In this document: piece by piece, positions 56,549 to 64,000 of the stretch | How the letters are laid out: each line of letters starts with the position of its first letter | How positions within the stretch are numbered: position 1 is the stretch's first letter | NCBI RefSeq assembly: GCF_020497125.1 | Contig: NC_059080.1 | Location: 50,037,563-50,101,562 of the forward strand | Origin: Mauremys mutica | Taxonomy: Eukaryota > Chordata > Testudines > Geoemydidae | Length of the DNA stretch: 64,000 nucleotides | Direction: 5' to 3' | Translations under genes and position numbers: made by a program | Notes under the pieces: model-generated | What the model saw: the letters and a program-made list of their open reading frames with translations, nothing else | Database searches by the model: none | What the model was told of the DNA's origin: nothing

Positions 56549-57719
56549 CTTTTAGATATACAGATCAGTGTTTACGAAATTATTAAACATTTCAGCAAAA
56601 TAAGTAGTCATATAAAAAAAGTCGTAATTTTCGTTATTTTGTAAGACATTGAAAGGCATGCCTGTGCCCTTGTTCTTTAGGTTAATGTTTCCTCTGAAGC
56701 TGGTAATCTTGGATGTAGAGTAGGGCTTGAAACATTTATCACCCAGACGCTTATTAGTGAAAATGTAAATATGAATGAGGTCGGGGGGCTTCCCCATTGA
56801 GTTCTTGGGAAACATTTTGGTGAGAACACATGCCTTCCTGCAATCCTGAATTGCTGTGAATGGAGAGGATGTCGGAATTTCTATCGGGGGTATTGCTCCT
56901 GGACCTTGCTAGATTGTTCTACCTGTCACCTTTGCCTCTGAAATTTGAGACTTAACCTCCATCCAGCAACTAGAAGGGAGAAAAGGGTATTTGTATCTTT
57001 GCTCTGCCTCCCCACAAAGAGCTCTCCCCTGGGTTTGCTAGAGGTTGGGGAAATAGTACTGTATTTTGCTTTTCTACCCTCTTTCCCGCCTCTGTATTTT
57101 TTCATTCTACTTTCCTGAATAGCTCTAGCACCTGCCTTTGCAGTGGCTTGTACCTGTCCCAGACACGAACAGCAGCCTGAAATTCAAGGGATTTGTGAGT
57201 TTCATGGCTGCACATAGGGTTTTGATTAGCAGTGAAACTAAGAAGAGACTTTGGCAATGCTGAGCATCACCACAGGCAGTGGAACCAATTATAGACCCAG
57301 AAAGACATCCCTGTATTGGTTTGCACTCATTTCGCTTTTGGAAGATTATATTGGCAATTATGAGGACCAGAAACTGTTTTTAATAAAAGCTTCAATTTTG
57401 TATCGGTTGGTAATTTAGGTCTCCTGTACACATGCTGGAAAGCTTCCCGCTGTCCAGTGGCAAGTGGATTCTTTCAGGGCTGAACTGGGACATCATGTTG
57501 TGAGTAGCTCTCAAATAGGACTATAGCACTACAAAGCTGAGTCATGCCATTTGGGTGTCAGGACCATAAACTGAGTATTGGTTTTCCCTATGGAGATGAC
57601 TCTTGATTTGTTTTAAATTTACCGTGTATGCCTCCCATGTACTGCCTCTGCCTATGGTTCAGTTCAGAAAACAGACATGGGACAATGTCCCACTAATGTG
57701 TTTAAAATCACTACCATCA
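56549..57719. other. Probable PAK2 intron, nothing recognised
   Basis: No gene or element was recognised. Confidence 0.5.
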
Positions 57720-58190
57720 CCAACATGCTCATGCTATTAGAGCCACAGGTCTTGAGTTCAATTCCCTACAGATGGTGCCCATCCATCGTGGTGGTACAGA
57801 GTGGTGGCTTGTAGAGTGGATGGGTCACTTGTATCTGAAAACATGAGCTTCTACAGCTTGGACTAAAAGACTCCATCCACCAGCTCAAGTCTAGTAGCAA
57901 ACTCATAAGCAAGTTACATATTCTAGCCAGAGAGGGAAACGGGGGGGACAGAGCCATGCTGTTAGCAACTGTTACACACTTACAGTGGCAGGAGATGCTG
58001 GTCCCAAGCTTCAGAGGTCTGTCTCAACTCCCCACGTGGGGTACCGTTGTGTAACTGCTCCAAGGACTGCTAGATCTAAAAGCATGAGCCTCTATTGCCT
58101 GGGTGAAAGGAACTGGTCCATTAGCTCAGAGATCGTAATGCTCATAAACCTGCATCCATGGTCTCTAGCCCCTAGAACAGTTACAAAGAG
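57720..58190. repeat. Tandem pair of diverged repeats with tRNA-like word
   Basis: 'aaaacatgagcttctacagc' near 57837 and 'aaagcatgagcctctattgc' near 58077 begin similar stretches ending 'aaactcataagcaag' and 'atgctcataaacctg'. Upstream of the first copy is 'ggtcttgagttcaattcc', a B-box-like word, suggesting old tRNA-derived SINE heads. Confidence 0.4.
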
Positions 58191-58967
58191 CTGAATTTAG
58201 AGTGTGTGGGATAAATGGCTTTTTTTTGGAGACCGGTATGTTCTATCTCTTCTCTCTCCAACCTTGCCATTCTTTCTACCATTGCTTCTAACGTGCAGCA
58301 GTTGTGGTGTCAACGCCAGTAGCACTATAAGTGATGGAAACCAAAAGCTCGGTTTTTCCTGCTTCTAATATTGCTACTAGCGATCCCCTGATGAGGCCAG
58401 CGGTAAGCCATGTTTCAAGGATCAATCATTTTACATAGGATTGTGATTGTACCCAGGATATAATTCTGTAGCCTGTTATGAATGCAGGCAGAAATATATG
58501 AATGATCAAGGTGCACAGGTAATCCATGGTGTGACACGCTCAATCCAAAATGTGATGCTCCAGAATAGTTTGTTCACTCAGTGCTTAAATATGTCGCATT
58601 TAGAATAATTGATTTAATAAAGACTAGGGCTGTTAAGTGATTTAAAAATGTAATCACATGATTAAATAATAATAGAATACCATTTCTTTAAATGTTTTTG
58701 GATGTTTTCTACATTTTGAAATATATTGATTTCAATTCTGACACAGAATACAAAGTGTACAGTGCTCACTTTATATTTTGGTTACAAATATTTGCACTGT
58801 AAAAAAACAAAAGAAATAGTATATTTCAATTCACCTACTATAGTACTCTAGTGAAATCTCTTTATCATGAAAGTTGAACTTACAAATGTAGAATTATGTA
58901 AAAAATAAAAAAGTGTATTCAAAAATAAAACAATGTGAAACTTTAGAGCCTACAAATCCACTCGGTC

Positions 58968-59312
58968 CTACTTCAGCCATTCGGTCAGACAAACAAGTTT
59001 GGTTACATTTGCAGGAGATAATGCTGCCTGATTCTTGTTTACAATGTCACCTGAAAGTGAGAACAGGTGTTCGCATGGCACTGTTGTAACTGGCGTCACA
59101 AGATATTTACGTGCCAGATGCGCTAAAGATTCATATGTCCCTTCATGCTTCAACCACCATTCCAGAGGACATGCACCCGTGCTGATGTTGGGTTCTGCTC
59201 GATAACAATCCAAAGCAGTGTGGACCGACACATGTTCATTTTCATTATCTGAGTCAGATGCCACCAGCAGAAGGTTGATTTTCTTTTTTGGGTTCTGTAG
59301 TTTCCGCGTCAA
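58968..59312 (-). pseudogene. hAT transposase C-terminal (dimerisation) domain, left arm
   Basis: The minus-strand frame reads KKKINLLLVASDSDNENEH, then EWWLKHEGTYESLAHLARKY, then PCEHLFSLSGDIVNKNQAAL to the stop. The pattern W-W followed by LA-x-LA-x-K/R-Y-L and C-E-x-L-F-S-x-x-G is the hATC domain that dimerises these transposases. The rest of the protein is missing upstream, so it is not functional. Confidence 0.85.
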
Positions 59313-59629
59313 AATGTTGCTCTTTTAAGACTTCTGAAAGCATTCTCCACACCTCATCCCTCTCAAATTTTCGAAGGCACTTCGGATTCTTAAACCTTGG
59401 GTTGAGTGCTGTAGCTATTTTTAGAAATCTCACATTGGTACCTTCTTTGCATTTTGTCAGATCTGCAGTGACAGGGTTTGTAAATCAAACAACTTGTGCC
59501 AGGTCATCAGCTGAGACTGCTATAACATGAAATATATGGCAGAATGCAGGTAAAACAGACCAGGAGGCATACAACTCTCCCCTAAGGAGTTCAGTCACAA
59601 ATTTAATTAACGCACTGTTTACGAACATC

Positions 59630-59827
59630 ATCAGCATGGAAGCATGTCCTCCGGAGTGGTGGCTGAAGCACGAAGGGGCATATGTATGTTTAGCATATCT
59701 GGCAAGTAAATACCTTGCAATGCTGGCTACAAAAGTGCCATGCAAATACCTGTTCTCACTTTCAGGTGACGTAAATAAGAAGCAGGCAGCAGTATTTCTT
59801 GTAAGTGTAAACAAATTTGTGTCTTAG
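59630..59827 (+). pseudogene. hAT transposase C-terminal domain, right arm
   Basis: The + strand frame reads EWWLKHEGAYVCLAYLASKY and PCKYLFSLSGDVNKKQAAV. This is the same hATC block as the left arm but on the opposite strand and more diverged. The CER/CEH signature is changed to CKY. Confidence 0.85.
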
Positions 59828-60245
59828 TGATTGGCTGAACAAGAAGTAGGACTGAGTGGACTTGTAGGTTCTAAAGTTTTACATTGTTTTGTTTTTGAGT
59901 GCAGTTATGTAACCAAAAAAAAAATCTACACTTGTAAGTTACACTTTCATAATAGAGACTGAACTACTGTTGTATAAGGTGAATTGAAAAATACTTTATC
60001 TTTTTACAGTGCAAATATTTGAAATAAAAACTAATATAAAGTGAGTACTGTACACATTATATTCTGTATTGTAATAGAAATCAATATATTTGAAAATGTA
60101 GAAAAACATCCAAAATATTGAATAAATTTAAATTGGTATTCTATTGTTTAACAGGGCGGTTAATCACTATTGATTTTTTTAATCGGTCTACATTTCTGAG
60201 TTAATCGTATGAGTTAACCGATTCATCGACAGCCCTAATAAAGAC

Positions 60246-63200
60246 ACATTGTGAGGGATGACAGGCACAGACTAGTGGTCCGAATCGCTGTAATATCACA
60301 AACAATTAGTAGTAATTTGAGTCTTCCCTACCTTTAAACTTCAGAAAAAAAATTGACATTTCCCCTTAGGCTTGGAAGAACTCAGCTTGTGCAAATAAGA
60401 GCTTGAAAGTGTTGCTCCCAGCTATTGAAGTATGAGCAAGTGCTAGCAACCCAGTCCTCTGCATTTGTTGGGATCACATGTTGGTGATGTGAACACACTG
60501 CATGTCCTCCTCCCTCTCCCCTCTGTACTGGTTCTTGGGAACCTGTAGAGAATTGAAATGGATGGGCATTTCCTTCTCTTTGATTCTCTACAGGCTCATA
60601 TGGTCAGAGTTAATGGGGGAGGAGCACAATAATACATATTTGCACCATGCACACATCTGCAGTCCTAATAAATAAAGCAACCTAGCTTGTTTTTGTTTTA
60701 TCCTAACCAATTATCATGCCTGTCTATCTTGGGTTTTAATTACTTATGAAACAAATGTGATTGATGAGTTGACATTTGGAAGATATAGAACAAAGATATA
60801 GAACAGATAGATATATTCATGCTTTGTTCACTTATAATTCACTCACATTCATTAACGCATCAACTGTAACAGTCTTTATATGCCAAATGTATATTTTATT
60901 TAGCCAAAATTATAATTAAAGATATTGGAATTTGGTGTAGTTTAGTCATGGAAGAAAATACCAGAAGGTTTATGGTTGGATATTGAGGCTTTTGCATATG
61001 CCATCTTAGTGAAAAGCAAGATAAGCACAGAGCGTATCTTTTCTAATTAAAGATCTGTCAGTGATTGAGAGTAGGAAGTGATTTTTCTCCAGATTTGAGT
61101 CTGTAGCCTTTTGGGTTTTTTTGCAGAAGCTGTCCACACCACGAACCATTGTTTGGCTTTTTGTTATAACTGGATGTGTAGATTTTGTGAAAGTGAGGGC
61201 CACTGTGGCAACCTACTAGGAGCTTTAAGAGCAGTATATCTTTGTTTATTAATTATTACACAAAAATCATGCCTTGCTGTGCCAGCACTAAGGGGGAAGA
61301 TTACTGAACAGCAGTGCTATTTGCAATACGTAGGTTGTGGGCCATCTCGATGCGAAAGAGTGGCTTATGATAGCCGTGGGTCACTTAGTAGAACTGTGTG
61401 CATGTCACTTGAAGTGCCCTTGATCGAAGATGACAGCATTTGAGCCATAGTGTAAGATTTTGCACCTTTACACAGAAATGGCCTTAAGGGGGAAATATTT
61501 TATTTCTGGGTATTTCTTCTCTATGGCTTTGGAGTATGTTCTACCTTATTTAGAAAGAGGTACCAAAACCTTTGCAACACTTTCAAAACACCCCATGGTC
61601 AGAATATATTTCTTCTGTAGTTAAGTCTGCTGTAGAGCATATGACCAGTCAGTTTTGGAGAGACCAAGTCCTTTCTCCATGATTAATGTTGAAGCTACCT
61701 TTCGGGTTTGCTTTTATGCAGTATTTGTTCTGTCACTGCCTTATTTTTTTCTTGCCTTGTCCAGTTGATAACTAAATTCCAGTTGTTTATTTGCCCTAGG
61801 TTTGCTCCTTTACTTGTGAGTGTGCTAGCAAAAAAGATAGGGAGGAGTGGGAGCCTGAAAAAGGATAGAATGAAAAGAATTTGCCTGGGTTGCTATTTTG
61901 TGCACCATTTGGCTTGCTAGTTGTTATTTTACAAGGTAGTATTCTGAACGTCTCCTGTATCCCTTGTAGATTAAGATTTGTCAAAGTGTGTAGCCCGGGG
62001 ACAGACACATGACTGCCTCTGTTAGAAACATTTCCAGGCATGAAGTGGTGTGTGCGCTGTGGGAATGTGGCAGGAAAGGCTCAAGTAAGTTCACTGCTTC
62101 ATCAGTGAGGAGGCCTCCCCTGCGAGTAAATTTAATAAGTTATTTCCCTTGTATGGGTTGTGAAGTGGTTAGATTTCCTCTGAGTTTTTATCCTAACACT
62201 GTTCCTTAAACATTTGAAGCTAGTCTTTTTCTGGTGCAAGTAATAACTATTAGTCAAACCAAATAAATCAATGAAGTGTTAAAGTTCTTTCACTTGGTTG
62301 GAGGGGATTAGAGTAGGATTTGTTCCTTTTTCCCCCTGTGAATATCAGTGTTTTTTAAACGTCCATCTTTTATCTCCTATAACTATGTAGTCTGGCGTTG
62401 GGCATGTGCATTAGTTTATCTGAGACTATCTAAATCTGGTAAGACTTGTGGCAATGAACCCTATTAAGAATGGTGTCTGCCTTACAAGGTCAGACGTATT
62501 TGACTTCAGTATATTAGTATATAGAAGCTAAATAAATGTTTTTGTTATGACTAAGTGGAGTGGATTATGATTTTGACTCCTAGCGACCGCTGTCAAGATT
62601 ATTCTTGTTCTTGCTTCTCACAAGCTCCATTTTGGCAGATGGGAAATCTGCAGTTGAACTTGCCAAAGTCTGAATACATGCAATTCTATGTGTGCAACTA
62701 GTATGTTTCTATAAATTTTCAGATGAGCTAAAAGGTAGAAATAACTTGAAAATACTTGAATTTGGCCTCTTAGTATAGTTTTTGCTTCAGCTTGATCTCT
62801 AGGGATCCAATCTTATGAGACCAACCTGTTCAGCTTTTAATAGTTCCTTTTTGTGTGTTGCTTTTGGTATGAAGCAATCTGACTGTATTGGTTCTGTCTG
62901 AAACCAAATTAGAATTTTTCTACAGTGAGTAATTCATTTTAAGTTGATTAGCTACTGTGCTAACATGCTTGCTAGTAATGGGGCAGGAAGTGAGCTGTGG
63001 CTAGGTAACACAGGCTGAAATAAAAATTTGTCAGCAAACTGCTTTGAGCTAATCCCAGGGAGGAAGTGAGCTATGATTGGCACTAAGTGAACTAATTGTA
63101 GGAAACTTATTTCTCAGTGGGAGCCTTTAAAAATATACGTGCACATACACATGCTGCACTTTGCCTTGTACTGAAAAACTGTTTGGTCTATGAAGATCTC

Positions 63201-64000
63201 TCATAAAACCAGTGGCCCCAAAATGAAGATTGGAAGCATCTATCACACAGCATCTATACCTGCTTATTGAAGGTCTGCCACCACCTTTACCTTTTCTCCT
63301 TTCACTTCCAGAATAAATGAACAAAAAAATCAGATCTTGTCCCATTCAGGAAACTTTTTTGAGACGATTGTTTCTCAGAAAGTAATAAACAAAGGGGCAT
63401 GGAGGAATTGGCAATCAGAATCACTGAAAACGTGGATTGGAGCACTGAGAATAGTTCTTACAAGAACTTTGAACAAGTGTTGCTATAACATGAACTGCAT
63501 TCTGATTCTCACTCAGTGTTAAATCAGTTTACTACACCAGTCCTTATAAGACATTTCTTCCAGTCCTTCTTTCTAATAATTTAGACATTTAGTTTAATAA
63601 CACTGTTGAACCCTGTTAAAAATAAAAACCAACCTTGGGTTTTAACAGTTTTTGGCTTGTAATATGAAAGCTTTAATATTTCAAAGACTTATTCTCTGAA
63701 ATTATTATACATATATAGCTTCTTCCCCTCTCCACCTTTGCCCAAATCCTTGGATGCCATACAGCAGGATAAAACACAGTGCAGTATATTTAAAACATAA
63801 ATCCTGCTGAAGTACAAACACTCCAAAACAAGTGTCAGATTGGCCAGTTTAACAAAGGAGAGAAATGGATTTCAGGGGATTGAGATAAATATAGGGCTAT
63901 GTACAGTTATTCTGAAAATATCTTGGGAAGAAAAAATAGCTTTAAAAAAACTGGCTTTTAGAAGTGGGGAAGAACCAAATGAGATTTCTAGTGTGGAGGG
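60246..64000. other. Probable PAK2 intron, nothing recognised
   Basis: About 3.7 kb of A+T-rich noncoding sequence. A 110-codon frame at 61111-61443 resembles no family I know and shows no splice or retrocopy context. No kinase exon is present. Confidence 0.5.

Larger units (their letters stand above)
58625..60237. mobile_element. Fold-back hAT element with exact 8-bp duplication
   Basis: ATAAAGAC lies at 58617-58624 and again at 60238-60245. The ends TAGGGCTGTTAA and the complement of ATCGACAGCCCTA are inverted. The left about 560 bases and the right about 600 bases are inverted copies of each other, each containing the transposase C-terminal domain. Between them, at about 59200-59630, lies more transposase sequence in pieces. 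Confidence 0.9.

Noticed and set aside
61111..61443. A 110-codon ORF as a new gene
   Set aside because: No recognisable domain, no splice or polyadenylation context, and comparable chance ORFs occur in the same intron.
32201..64000. PAK2 coding exons
   Set aside because: I looked for the N-terminal kinase exon (MSDNGELEDKPP-like) after the CpG island and saw none; the window probably ends within intron 1.
1..64000. CRISPR arrays, operons, rRNA genes or prokaryotic features
   Set aside because: The window is vertebrate nuclear DNA with spliced genes and retroelements; the regular repeats seen are minisatellites or transposon ends.

Overview
The window looks like nuclear DNA of a turtle (Testudines). 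The clues are many CR1 LINEs whose 3' ends carry the ATTCTATG-type tail, a tRNA-derived SINE with a CR1-like tail, Harbinger elements with a HARBI1-like transposase and a Myb/SANT partner gene, many short hAT and mariner-type palindromic elements, and old MIR-type SINEs. Host genes are large-intron vertebrate genes. The species assignment is inference; no single base proves it.

Layout. 1-4600: G-rich minisatellite sequence carrying a deleted Ty3/gypsy-like LTR retroelement (66-2730) and a hAT element (2808-4160), the latter split by a processed copy of destrin (DSTN). 4560-5310: CpG island, probable start of PIGX and possibly of a head-to-head neighbour. 7837-18161: five coding exons of PIGX on the + strand, with a stack of nested CR1 LINEs and a short SINE in the last intron. 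18162-31600: intergenic, holding CR1 copies, Harbinger element 1 (about 22165-24594), a hAT (25669-26297) and a tandemly duplicated LINE-like tail. 31640-32720: second CpG island with a noncoding first exon ending at 32200, two ZNF143/THAP11-like promoter motifs, and no coding exon. By the PIGX-PAK2 gene order known in other vertebrates I read this as the PAK2 promoter, so 32201-64000 would be its first intron. That intron holds mariner-type and hAT-type MITEs, an HBS1L processed pseudogene fragment, CR1 pieces, a large composite Harbinger element 2 (50752-56004) and a fold-back hAT (58625-60237).

The only clear host protein gene is PIGX, an ER membrane subunit that stabilises PIG-M, the first mannosyltransferase of GPI-anchor synthesis. 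Its exons join in phase to 225 residues; the signal-peptide exon was not found. The element most worth follow-up is Harbinger element 2. It has lost half its transposase but keeps an apparently intact two-exon Myb/SANT-like gene, and an intact 100-codon ORF resembling a BEN domain lies on the opposite strand inside that gene's intron.

Limits: repeat edges not backed by a target-site duplication are approximate. Family names come from memory of consensus sequences and were not searched.
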